DNA from: Luteolibacter yonseiensis
GTDB taxonomy: Bacteria > Verrucomicrobiota > Verrucomicrobiia > Verrucomicrobiales > Akkermansiaceae
Direction: 5' to 3'
Length of the DNA: 64,000 nt
NCBI RefSeq assembly: GCF_016595465.1
Contig: NZ_JAENIK010000013.1
Span: 372,001-436,000 of the forward strand
The translations under genes and the position numbers were made by a program. The notes below the pieces were generated by a model that saw only the letters and a program-made list of their open reading frames with translations, ran no database searches and had not been told where the DNA came from. Shown piece after piece: positions 24,723-34,766 of the stretch (its first letter is position 1; each line of letters starts with the position of its first letter).

Positions 24723-27397
24723 GGCTTTGGATTTTCCGCGATCCGGTCCGGGACACAAGCTCCGTCATCCGTGGCGAGAAATTCCGCTTTCAGCAGAATT
24801 TCGAACACCGCGCCTCCGTCCGGATGATTCCACCCGGCGATGTCGCCGCCCAGCGCTTGCACGAATCCCCGGGCGATGGACAGGCCCAGCCCGGTCCCGC
24901 CCGCCGGAGCACCGGCGGCCCGGTAGAATTTTCCGAACACCTGCGACTCCTCACCGGGCGGCAATCCGGGTCCGCGATCCCTGACGGTCAGGCGGAGCTT
25001 CTGCTCCGCGTGGCGGACGGTGAGCGAAACGGGGGACAGCCGGGGCGTGTAGACTCCCGCATTGTGAAGAATGTTCGCCAGCGCCTGTTGCAACAATGTC
25101 TGGTCGGTCCTGACCAGCGGGATGTCGGCCACGATGTCGATTCCCAACGGATGCCCGGACAATGCATCGCCCGCCGCCCGCACCGCACCGTGCACGAGTT
25201 CCTCCACGTCACACCATTCCAGTTGCGGCTCGACCACCTCGGACTCCAACCGTGTCATCTGCAGCAGGCTGTCCACCACACGCTGGAGCCGCTTGGTCGC
25301 GGTATCGATTTCCGCCACGTAGGGATCGCCCAGTCCCATGCCCTCGATGGACGCCCGGATGACGGCGAGCGGCGTTTTCAACTCATGGGAAACGCTGTCC
25401 AGCAGGTTCCGCCGCAACCGCTCGGATTTCTCCATCACTTCCGCCTGGCTGACGGCGTGGATGAAATGTTCCTTTTCCAGGACGAGCGCGAGTTGCAGCG
25501 CGAAGGCCTCCACCGCCTGCCGCCTGGTGAAATCCAGCGACTCCGCCCCGCCCGTCAGACGAAGACCGAGAACGCCCATCACCGAGGTCGCCGTCTGCAA
25601 TGGGAACCACGTGGCCAGCGACTGCGGAAGCGTCTCGGTGAAGCGCCCCGCCACGGACTTGTTCTGGTAGGCCCAGTTCGCCACGGCGAGTTCGTGATCC
25701 TCCGGCTGCCAGGTGCTGGCCGCGTGCGCCGCCGGCAGCGACCGGTCCAGCCTGCGGACCACCAGCGCCGTGTCCGCCCCGATCACCGAGTTGATGACCG
25801 CCAGCGCTTCAGCCAGTCCCTTTTCCATCTCCGGAGCCAGCGCCGCGCTCTGGGTCACGCGCAGCAGCGCGTCCGTCTCCATCTGCCTTCGCCGCTCTGC
25901 GATCTCCCGCGTCCGCAGCCGGGTGGTCAGGTGACCCATGCTCACCGCCACGGCAAAGAACATCGCCAGCAAGATCATGTCGTCCAGCGCCCTGACCTCG
26001 AGGGTGAACTTCGGAGAAATGAAAAAGAAATTCCACACCAACGCGCTCAACCCCGCCATGAAGACCATCGGCCAACGGCTGATGCGGAACGCCGTCAGCA
26101 GGATGGCCATAAGATACACCAGCGCCGGAACCGTGTAGCCGACCACCGGCTCGATCTGCCAGCACGCGACCGTCAGGACGATCACCAGCGTGAAAACGAC
26201 ACCGTATTCGTGAAAACCGTGGGACCGGGGATATTTCCCGCCGCGTGTCTCCGGACGGACGGACCGTCTTCCAATCACCGGACGCACCACACAGACGTCG
26301 ATGTCTCCGCTGCCCGCGATGATCCGGTCCGCCAGCGTCGGTTTCCACAGCGACCGCTTGTCCGCCTTTCCTACGACGATCTGCGAGACGTTGCGCTCGC
26401 GTGCGGTTTCCAACAAGGCGGCCGCCACATCGTCCCCTGTCGCGTGGACCACCTCCGCGCCGAGCTTCCGGGCGAGACCCAGGCCACGCGTGAGGAAATC
26501 CTGCTCCGTCTCGCCAAGCGGATGCGTCCCCTCCACCCACACCGCCAGCCATGGACAACCGTGCCTTCCGGACGCGCGGCGGGTCCAGCGGATCAGGCTT
26601 TCCGAGTAGGGGGTCGGCCCCACGCCGACCATCAGCCGCGCGTTCGTCTTCCAAGGACCGCTCACCCGCCGCGCCCTGCGGATATCTTCAAGATCGCGGT
26701 CCACCCGTTCGGCGGTGAAGCGCAACGCGAGCTCGCGCAATGCGGTCAGGTTTCCCTCGCGGAAAAATCCTTCGGCGGCGGCCTGGGCACGCTCGCCCAT
26801 GTAAACCTTGCCCTCGCCCATGCGCACCATGAGTTTCTCCACGCTGAGATCCACGAGCTGGATCTCGTGCGCGCGATCCAGCAGGGAATCCGGCACCGTC
26901 TCATGCACCGCCACCCCGGTGACCTGCCGCACGATGTCCACCTGGCTCTCGATGTGCTGGACGTTGAGCGTCGTGACGACATCGATGCCCGCGTCAAGCA
27001 GTTCCAGCACGTCCTGATAGCGTTTCAAATGCCGGCTGCCCGGCACGTTCGTGTGCGCGAGTTCGTCCACCAGCAGCAGGTCAGGCCTGCGCTGGATGGC
27101 GGTGTCCAGATCGAACTCCTCCAGCACATGACCGCCGTATAAAATCTTCTTCCGTGGCAGGAACGGCAACCCGTCCAACAACGCGGCGGTCTCCCTGCGG
27201 CCATGGGTTTCCACCACCCCCACGAGGACCTGCAGGCCGTCCTGCTGCCGCTGCCGCGCGAACAGGAGCATGGCGTAGGTCTTGCCGACGCCCGGACACA
27301 TGCCGAGCAGGATGTAGAGGCGGCCGCTCTTCCGCTCGGTTTCCTCACGCCGCACCTGGGCGAGCAGCGCATCCGGATCGGGACGGTGATCGTTCAT
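24719..27397 (-). CDS. kdpD: KdpD osmosensitive potassium-channel sensor histidine kinase
   Basis: KdpD senses potassium limitation and phosphorylates KdpE. The 892 residues cover all expected parts: the KdpD N-terminal domain with Walker A (GMCPGVGKT, about 32-40) and VDELAHTNVPGSRH, a universal-stress-protein domain (about 250-375), four membrane helices (about 400-490), a GAF-like region, the HisKA box SVSHELKTPLAVI with His671, and HATPase motifs (ANILHNAGVYTP, RDRGPGLPPG, GGTGLGLSIA). It is separated from the upstream kdpC-like gene by 370 bases containing a palindromic repeat, so kdpDE may have its own promoter or depend on read-through. Confidence 0.96.
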   Translation of the reverse strand: MNDHRPDPDALLAQVRREETERKSGRLYILLGMCPGVGKTYAMLLFARQRQQDGLQVLVGVVETHGRRETAALLDGLPFLPRKKILYGGHVLEEFDLDTAIQRRPDLLLVDELAHTNVPGSRHLKRYQDVLELLDAGIDVVTTLNVQHIESQVDIVRQVTGVAVHETVPDSLLDRAHEIQLVDLSVEKLMVRMGEGKVYMGERAQAAAEGFFREGNLTALRELALRFTAERVDRDLEDIRRARRVSGPWKTNARLMVGVGPTPYSESLIRWTRRASGRHGCPWLAVWVEGTHPLGETEQDFLTRGLGLARKLGAEVVHATGDDVAAALLETARERNVSQIVVGKADKRSLWKPTLADRIIAGSGDIDVCVVRPVIGRRSVRPETRGGKYPRSHGFHEYGVVFTLVIVLTVACWQIEPVVGYTVPALVYLMAILLTAFRISRWPMVFMAGLSALVWNFFFISPKFTLEVRALDDMILLAMFFAVAVSMGHLTTRLRTREIAERRRQMETDALLRVTQSAALAPEMEKGLAEALAVINSVIGADTALVVRRLDRSLPAAHAASTWQPEDHELAVANWAYQNKSVAGRFTETLPQSLATWFPLQTATSVMGVLGLRLTGGAESLDFTRRQAVEAFALQLALVLEKEHFIHAVSQAEVMEKSERLRRNLLDSVSHELKTPLAVIRASIEGMGLGDPYVAEIDTATKRLQRVVDSLLQMTRLESEVVEPQLEWCDVEELVHGAVRAAGDALSGHPLGIDIVADIPLVRTDQTLLQQALANILHNAGVYTPRLSPVSLTVRHAEQKLRLTVRDRGPGLPPGEESQVFGKFYRAAGAPAGGTGLGLSIARGFVQALGGDIAGWNHPDGGAVFEILLKAEFLATDDGACVPDRIAENPKP

Positions 27398-27512
27398 GGG
27401 GGCGGGGCTTGGAAATATGGCGAAACACCGCCTGCAACGGCTTCATCACGCGATCCCGGCATACCATGGCAGAAGCCGTTGTCTGAAGCCATCGCAGTCC
27501 TTGAAGCCTTCC

Positions 27513-27597
27513 GCAGTTCGCGCTTCAGCGTGCTCTTCCGTGTGGAAAACGGGAGCTTGTGAAAGAGCAGGCTGAAGCTTGAACTCCGGACGGCGTT
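27513..27597 (+). repeat. Palindromic dispersed repeat, copy 1
   Basis: Two 20-base arms, GTTCGCGCTTCAGCGTGCTC and GAGCAGGCTGAAGCTTGAAC, are imperfect inverted copies (17 of 20 positions pair). The right end, AAGCTTGAACTCCGG-CGGCGTTT, and the middle GTGAAAGAGCA-GCTG recur in opposite orientation at 61617-61715. The element fills the 370-bp gap between the kdpC-like gene and kdpD; the rest of the gap holds no supportable gene. A smaller inverted repeat (ATGCGGC/GCCGCAT, 27622-27650) lies next to it. Confidence 0.75.
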
Positions 27598-27767
27598 TTT
27601 GAAATCCACCGTACCCGTTTGATGCGGCGACGGCTTCACGCAAGCCGCATGCCGAGGCGGCTTCGCTTCAGGATCCATCAGATCCCATTCATTTGTGCCC
27701 ATCCTGGCCATCTGCGTTTGAATAAAAACCTGTGATCAGAGAAAGATCAAACCGACCGATCCTGTTC

Positions 27768-28172
27768 CTATTTTCCAATGGAGTCGAGTGAGAGATTCAG
27801 GCGCGGAAGATCGATCCTCTCGCCACCCACCGCCCGGTAGGGATGGGATTCCGCCATCCGGTCGATGAGCAGTTCCAACTTGCGCACCGCCTCGGAATCA
27901 AGCTTCCGTTCGCCCGCGATGCGTGACACCTGTGCCATGGCATCCGTCACGCTGATCCATGAACCAGCCGTTTCAACTCCCCCGCCGGCCACCGGGTTGA
28001 AATACCGTGGCCCGGAAAGCCTTTCACCCAGCAATGCCTCCGCGATCGCCGCCTCTTCACCAGGGCTGACGACGCGGACGTCCTGCCGCTTCAGGTATGC
28101 CACGACGCAGACAACAGCCAGAAATACGGCCGCTCCCACCGTGATGATCCATCGCCATGCGTTCGGTTTCAC
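27768..28172 (-). CDS. Second, shortened KdpC-like protein
   Basis: This 134-residue protein aligns by eye with KdpC. After one N-terminal membrane segment (WIITVGAAVFLAVVCVVAYL) it has GERLSGPRYFNPVAGGG, comparable to GQNFSGAGYFHPRPSAAG in the neighbouring KdpC. It also has a C-terminal block, ISVTDAMAQVSRIAGERKL through LPRLNLSLDSIGK, matching ISPANAALQTDRVARARGL through VVKLNLALNAI. It lacks about 65 residues of the middle and the GFLGE segment. GTG at 28172 overlaps the kdpC stop by 4 bases, so the two are translationally coupled. It may be an accessory or modulatory subunit, or a decaying duplicate. Confidence 0.75.
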   Translation of the reverse strand: MKPNAWRWIITVGAAVFLAVVCVVAYLKRQDVRVVSPGEEAAIAEALLGERLSGPRYFNPVAGGGVETAGSWISVTDAMAQVSRIAGERKLDSEAVRKLELLIDRMAESHPYRAVGGERIDLPRLNLSLDSIGK

Positions 28173-28768
28173 GGTGCGGACGGGGAAATCGCGTTCAACG
28201 CGAGGTTCAGCTTCACCACGTTCACACCATCCTCACCGAGGAATCCGAGCGTCGCGCGGTCGGTGTTCGCGGAGACCAATTCCCTCACCTTTTCCACCGG
28301 CAACCCGCGGGCCCTGGCGACGCGGTCGGTTTGCAACGCGGCATTCGCGGGACTGATGTGGGGGTCCAGTCCGCTGGCCGAGGCGGTCACGGCATCCGCG
28401 GGCACCCCGGCATTTCCATCCAGGCCGTTGGTGGCCCGATAGGCGGCGACGCGCTCCTTGATCTGATCAGCGAGCTTCCGCGAGGTGGGTCCCAGGTTGC
28501 TGCCGCTGGAGCCTGCCGCGTCATAACCAGCAGCACCGGCGGCGGACGGGCGCGGGTGGAAATAGCCGGCGCCGCTGAAGTTCTGCCCAAGCAGCTCCGA
28601 GCCGACAACCTTTCCATTCCCATCAACGATGAGACTGCCATCGGCTTTTTTCGCGAATGCCAGCTTGGAAATACCGGTGACGGCCAGTGGGTAGAATCCG
28701 CAGCACACCACTCCGAAAACAAGGGTGGAAACGACGGCGGGACGAATGACGGAAAACAGATTTTTCAT
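28169..28768 (-). CDS. kdpC: KdpC, potassium-transporting ATPase subunit C
   Basis: KdpC is the single-pass accessory subunit of the KdpFABC potassium pump. The 199-residue product has the N-terminal anchor (VVSTLVFGVVCCGFYPLAVTG), the LLGQNFSGAGYFHPRPSAAG motif and the C-terminal LGFLGEDGVNVVKLNLAL. Its length is normal. It starts one base after the kdpB stop and overlaps the downstream KdpC-like gene by 4 bases, so all three are one transcription unit. Confidence 0.96.
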   Translation of the reverse strand: MKNLFSVIRPAVVSTLVFGVVCCGFYPLAVTGISKLAFAKKADGSLIVDGNGKVVGSELLGQNFSGAGYFHPRPSAAGAAGYDAAGSSGSNLGPTSRKLADQIKERVAAYRATNGLDGNAGVPADAVTASASGLDPHISPANAALQTDRVARARGLPVEKVRELVSANTDRATLGFLGEDGVNVVKLNLALNAISPSAP

Positions 28769-28769
28769 A

Positions 28770-30791
<2,022 letters not shown>

Positions 30792-30826
30792 ACGCTTGCC
30801 CCCAGTCTCCACGGATTCCCGGTTCC

Positions 30827-30870
30827 GGGTAATCAAAGGACCTGCGATAGGCGTAAAAAAAGCGTTAAAA
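30827..30870 (-). promoter_or_regulatory. kdpB promoter with KdpE-type T-tract box
   Basis: Read on the minus strand, TTAACGCTTTTTTTACGC is followed after 11 bases by CCTTTGATTACCC. The first block resembles, from memory, the E. coli KdpE site (TTTATACTTTTTTTACACC). The second block probably contains the -10 hexamer. The whole arrangement is repeated with identical spacing in front of the kdpF-kdpA part (36740-36784). The predicted leader to the kdpB start is about 30 bases. Confidence 0.7.
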
Positions 30871-31038
30871 TCCGTCCGTCACGGGCCAGAATTCTCTAGA
30901 AAAGCCACCATCGAAACGCCGCGGCCAAAAGAATCCTGCCCGAAGGAAATTTCCGCCACGGGTTACAGTTGACTCCTAACTACTTTATCCATAGTTCCAT
31001 CGAAACAAGCCAGCCAACAGGCAGGAGAACCCATATTC

Positions 31039-31866
31039 GTGAACGTCCCATTGCCGCGCCCCCCATTCCGCCGATTCGCGACAATGCCACTGATTTTGGC
31101 CGTTCTGGCTTTTTTCATACAATCCGGCGTCGGCGACGAATCCCCGCTCTTTCCCTGCCCGGATTGCACCAAGCAGGTTTCACGGCGTGCGGTATCATGT
31201 CCGGCATGCGGTTGCCCGGGTGCCGCCATTCTGGAAGCGATGCGTGCCGATGAAGAACAAAAGCGTCCGAAACATATCGCCGCGATCGATGCTGACGGGC
31301 GAAAAGGAACAGCGGTCCTGGTCAGGCAGGAAGGAATCACCTACCTGATCATGGATGCCTTTGTGCTGGCAAAGACCACGTGTCTCGCCATCAAGGAACT
31401 GGGAACCGACAAAAACATCGACTACAGCGAGCCCGAGCTGATGTCGGATTCCCCGTTGCTACGATTCAAAGTCGTCGGCGAACCCCATGCCAGCCCTCTT
31501 GAACTCTCTTCCCTATCAGATTCCGGCCCACCTTCCGGCTTCCTTTCCTCCAATGATTCACGGTTTGCTAAGGATGACCCGACCATTGAGATGATTGCCG
31601 CCCTGGGGACCCGCGGAGAGTTGCAGGCCATCCATGTCGGGGAGGCCTGGGTATCCACCCGGACCGACAAGGTATGGACCGCGGCGAAGCCTGCCGACCT
31701 CCGCGCCCAACTCGACCTTCTCGCCCGTTCCCGGGAATCGGTCAAGAAGGACAAGCTCTCCGACAAGGAAGCCGCCGACCTTCGCGAGACCCGGTGGTTG
31801 ACCCCCTATCTCGAATCCCAATCCGCGGCACTTTTACAAGTCAAACAGCCCCCACCCCAACCATGA
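31039..31866 (+). CDS. Secreted zinc-ribbon protein of unknown function
   Basis: The 275-residue product has an N-terminal hydrophobic segment (residues 16-30, MPLILAVLAFFIQSG) and then a zinc-ribbon pattern, CPDC...CPAC, near residues 40-57. The later part begins GTAVLVRQEGITYLIMD, which recalls the first strands of trypsin-like domains, but no catalytic triad is visible. The start is GTG at 31039, with AGGAG 11 bases upstream; ATG at 31084 is an alternative. A TTGACT at 30969 may be part of its promoter. It overlaps the next gene by 4 bases and begins a 3-gene cassette on the strand opposite to kdp. Confidence 0.65.
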   Translation: MNVPLPRPPFRRFATMPLILAVLAFFIQSGVGDESPLFPCPDCTKQVSRRAVSCPACGCPGAAILEAMRADEEQKRPKHIAAIDADGRKGTAVLVRQEGITYLIMDAFVLAKTTCLAIKELGTDKNIDYSEPELMSDSPLLRFKVVGEPHASPLELSSLSDSGPPSGFLSSNDSRFAKDDPTIEMIAALGTRGELQAIHVGEAWVSTRTDKVWTAAKPADLRAQLDLLARSRESVKKDKLSDKEAADLRETRWLTPYLESQSAALLQVKQPPPQP

Positions 31867-33083
31867 AATCGACATTCCGATTCCTCCGCCCCTTTGCAGG
31901 AATTCTGGCCGTTCAAACAGCCTTCGCCGCCATCCCGGAAGTGACCAACGTCACCGCGGTCCAGCGTGCCGACACCAAGTTCGTGGACATCACCTACAAC
32001 GTCGCGGATGCCGATGGGGACAAACTCAAGGTCCGGGTGGAGATATCCGACAACGCAGGAACGGTCTATTCGGTCCCCGCGTTTTCATTCACCGGAGCCA
32101 TCGGCGATGCCGTGACGCCCGGCAATGGCAAAACCATCACTTGGAACGCGGGAGAAGACTGGGATGGCGAATACTCGGAGCAGATGCGGGTGAAAGTGAT
32201 CGCCACCGACACCAAGGGATTTCCCGGACTCGAATGGGGTAACGAAGTTCCGCCAGGTGGTTTCCTCATGGGACAGGACGGAGGAGCGGAAGGCAGCGGC
32301 CCTTCCCGACACGTCAACATCCCGTGGTCTTTGTGGATGTCGAAATACGAGATCACCAACGGCCAATACTGTGAATTCCTCAATATGGCACTTGCAGCAG
32401 GAAAGGTCACACGGGCAGGAACGACGACCTACGTAAGAGCTATCCCCATAGGAGGGTGGACCGAAGTTGGTTTGTCGACACTCATCCTGATCGGCGACAC
32501 CAGAGACATTCGCTGGAACGTCAACAATTTCGAGGTGGTCGGAGGAAAGACAAATTTCCCGGTGTCGGTGACTTGGTATGGCGCCCTCGCGTTCGCCCTT
32601 CAATATGGCTATGACCTCCCGACAGATGCGGAGTGGGAAAAAGCGGCCCGCGGCCCCGATCACGATGACCAGGGCGAGCATTGGGCCTATCCTTGGGGAA
32701 ATTCGATCTCTGGAGGATATGCCAATTATGCGAACAGCGGAGATCCTATGGCCGATGGCAGGACACCGGTAGGATACTACAACGGCAATCAGATCCCCTT
32801 CGGCCCCGACACCAAAAACGCGTTCGGCCTCTATGATTTGGCTGGAAATCTCTCCGAATGGACACGTACCGCTCCTACAGATTTGGAATTTTACAATCAG
32901 GTTGAATGGCTTGGCAGCTCAAACCATTCCCTGACAAACTCGAGTGGTAGGATTACGCGGGGCGGAAACTCCTCGAGCCAGTCGACCAATAACAATCTCA
33001 AGATCTACTATCGGGAACAAATGGACCGTAACGCCGCAGATTCGCTTATCGGGTTCCGGGTGGTTCGGCGCAGCAATCCCTGA
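31863..33083 (+). CDS. Secreted formylglycine-generating-enzyme-like (SUMF1/FGE-sulfatase) protein
   Basis: Of 406 residues, 1-21 form a signal peptide, and about 25-115 form a beta domain (ADADGDKLKVRVEISDNAGT). The rest is an FGE-sulfatase fold: GGFLMGQDGG, MSKYEITNGQYCEFLN, FPVSVTWYGALAFA, LPTDAEWEKAARG, AYPWGNS, FGLYDLAGNLSEW, RITRGGNS and GFRVVRR. True FGE oxidises a cysteine in sulfatases using active-site cysteines; here the only cysteine seen in this domain is in YCEFLN, so sulfatase activation is unlikely. Start ATG overlaps the previous stop (ATGA). It is the middle gene of the cassette that splits kdp. Confidence 0.8.
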   Translation: MKSTFRFLRPFAGILAVQTAFAAIPEVTNVTAVQRADTKFVDITYNVADADGDKLKVRVEISDNAGTVYSVPAFSFTGAIGDAVTPGNGKTITWNAGEDWDGEYSEQMRVKVIATDTKGFPGLEWGNEVPPGGFLMGQDGGAEGSGPSRHVNIPWSLWMSKYEITNGQYCEFLNMALAAGKVTRAGTTTYVRAIPIGGWTEVGLSTLILIGDTRDIRWNVNNFEVVGGKTNFPVSVTWYGALAFALQYGYDLPTDAEWEKAARGPDHDDQGEHWAYPWGNSISGGYANYANSGDPMADGRTPVGYYNGNQIPFGPDTKNAFGLYDLAGNLSEWTRTAPTDLEFYNQVEWLGSSNHSLTNSSGRITRGGNSSSQSTNNNLKIYYREQMDRNAADSLIGFRVVRRSNP

Positions 33084-33119
33084 TGGTCCCCGTCTTGATT
33101 CACCATCCTCCCCTTGACC

Positions 33120-34721
33120 ATGCGCCACGCCCCGGAAACCCGTTCATGTCCCTGTGACCTTGGGATCGCGGTGTGGTTTTTCGCGACAATCGCCGTCAAT
33201 GCGGCGCCGGAAGCGATATCTCCGCCGTTCCTGCTCGATACGGCCGTTCACATCCCCGACACCGATGGCGACAAGATGCCGAACCTGTGGGAGCTGGCGA
33301 ACGGACTCAATCCCGCACTTGACGACGCGGCGGGAAATCCGGATGGAGATCACCTCGACAACCTTGCGGAATACAATGCGGGAACCCGTCCGCTTGTCTT
33401 TGATTTCACCGCCGACCGCTCCGCCGTTTCAGGACTGTTCGCGCTTTCACTCCGTCAGCCCGCACGGGACCAGGACGGCGATGGCATGCCTGACTCCTGG
33501 GAAACCTCCAATGGTTTGAATCCGGCGGTCGATGACAGCGCCGGGGATTCCGATTCCGACGGCTTGGGCAATCTCGCGGAATACAACGCCGGATGGAACC
33601 CGCGCGTCTCCGAGAAGGCCGTCACCTTGTCCGCCCGATCCGGTGTGTTCCTCGCCAATACCGGAGCCTATCCGGGCGGGTTTGCCCGGGATACGGACAA
33701 TGACGGCATGCCGGACTGGTGGGAAACATCCTACGGTCTGAACCTCGCGGTGAAGGACGGCGGGCTCGACCCCGACTTCGACGGACTGACCAATTTACAA
33801 GAATATCTATCAGGACGCCATCCGCGCTCCAGCGATGTCAGCGGAGGAGCCTATCAGATTTCCCAGGTTTTCGTCGGAAACTTCTCCAACCGGCTTCCGG
33901 ACACCGATCACGACGGCATTCCGGATATATGGGAAAGCACGTTCGGCACCAACCCGCTGGTCGCCGACTCCGTCGCTGATCCGGACGGTGACGGTCGCAG
34001 CAATCTGTCTGAATACAACGCCGGCACGAATCCGCTCGTCAATGATTGGAAGGGACCCGGTACCCTGACGTCCGTAAATTTCCTCACCGATACCGGTGGA
34101 TTCAACGGCGGATATGGTCCTGACTCCGATCATGACGGCATGCCCGACCGGTGGGAACTCCAATACGGCCTCAACCCGCTGGTTGCGGATGCGAACGGCA
34201 ACCCGGATGCCGACGCCCTGAACAATCTGGAGGAATACAATGCGGGAAGTGATCCGTCCAAATTCGGTTTTCTCATCCAGGTCGACGCCCAAGGAAATAT
34301 CTTCACCTGCGACACCGGAGGAGCCCTGGTGGATAGCGACAAAGATGGCATCCCCGACTGGTGGGAAGAACAGAATACCGGAAACCGGACGGGCATGAGT
34401 CCCACCGCCGACAGCGACGGGGATGGAAAAAACAATCTCGCGGAATATGTCGCCGGATTGAATCCGCTCGATCCGGCTTCGCGCTTCGAAATCCGGACCA
34501 GCCAGATGACCACGGATGCCCAAGGCCCCCTGTTTCAGGTCCGTTGGAAGACAGTGCCGAACCGCCTCTATAAAGTATTCACCACCGGCAATCTGGGGGA
34601 ACCTTGGTCGACGGTTCCGGTGGAGACCGTCGTTGGCGACGGAGTGGATCACGTCGTCGGGATCCGGCCCGGAGCACTGAAACATTTGTTCGTGAGGATC
34701 GAGGTTGAGGTCATTAAATGA
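33120..34721 (+). CDS. Secreted protein with six thrombospondin-3-like calcium-binding repeats
   Basis: The 533-residue product has an N-terminal signal-like segment (residues 14-29). Six tandem units of about 70-74 residues begin near positions 47, 117, 191, 261, 335 and 405. Each has a DxDxDGxPDxWE calcium-loop motif followed by GLNP and, in most units, a DPDGDGxxNLxEYNAGTNP block. The last 80 residues form a beta-rich end domain (VRWKTVPNRLYKVFTTGNL). It is probably a surface or matrix adhesin or scaffold. It starts 36 bases after the FGE-like gene and is convergent with kdpA. Confidence 0.8.
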   Translation: MRHAPETRSCPCDLGIAVWFFATIAVNAAPEAISPPFLLDTAVHIPDTDGDKMPNLWELANGLNPALDDAAGNPDGDHLDNLAEYNAGTRPLVFDFTADRSAVSGLFALSLRQPARDQDGDGMPDSWETSNGLNPAVDDSAGDSDSDGLGNLAEYNAGWNPRVSEKAVTLSARSGVFLANTGAYPGGFARDTDNDGMPDWWETSYGLNLAVKDGGLDPDFDGLTNLQEYLSGRHPRSSDVSGGAYQISQVFVGNFSNRLPDTDHDGIPDIWESTFGTNPLVADSVADPDGDGRSNLSEYNAGTNPLVNDWKGPGTLTSVNFLTDTGGFNGGYGPDSDHDGMPDRWELQYGLNPLVADANGNPDADALNNLEEYNAGSDPSKFGFLIQVDAQGNIFTCDTGGALVDSDKDGIPDWWEEQNTGNRTGMSPTADSDGDGKNNLAEYVAGLNPLDPASRFEIRTSQMTTDAQGPLFQVRWKTVPNRLYKVFTTGNLGEPWSTVPVETVVGDGVDHVVGIRPGALKHLFVRIEVEVIK

Positions 34722-34766
34722 TGGTCTGAAAATCTCGGAAGGATCGCAGGGCCAGGCTTCCATCGC

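Noticed and set aside
24824..27142. A 772-codon open frame antisense to kdpD
   Set aside because: It is a GC-rich shadow frame. Its translation is rich in His, Arg and Pro with no domain, whereas the kdpD frame has a complete set of kinase motifs.
31863..33083. Sulfatase-activating enzyme (true FGE)
   Set aside because: The active-site cysteine pair needed for formylglycine formation is not visible, and no sulfatase gene is in the window.
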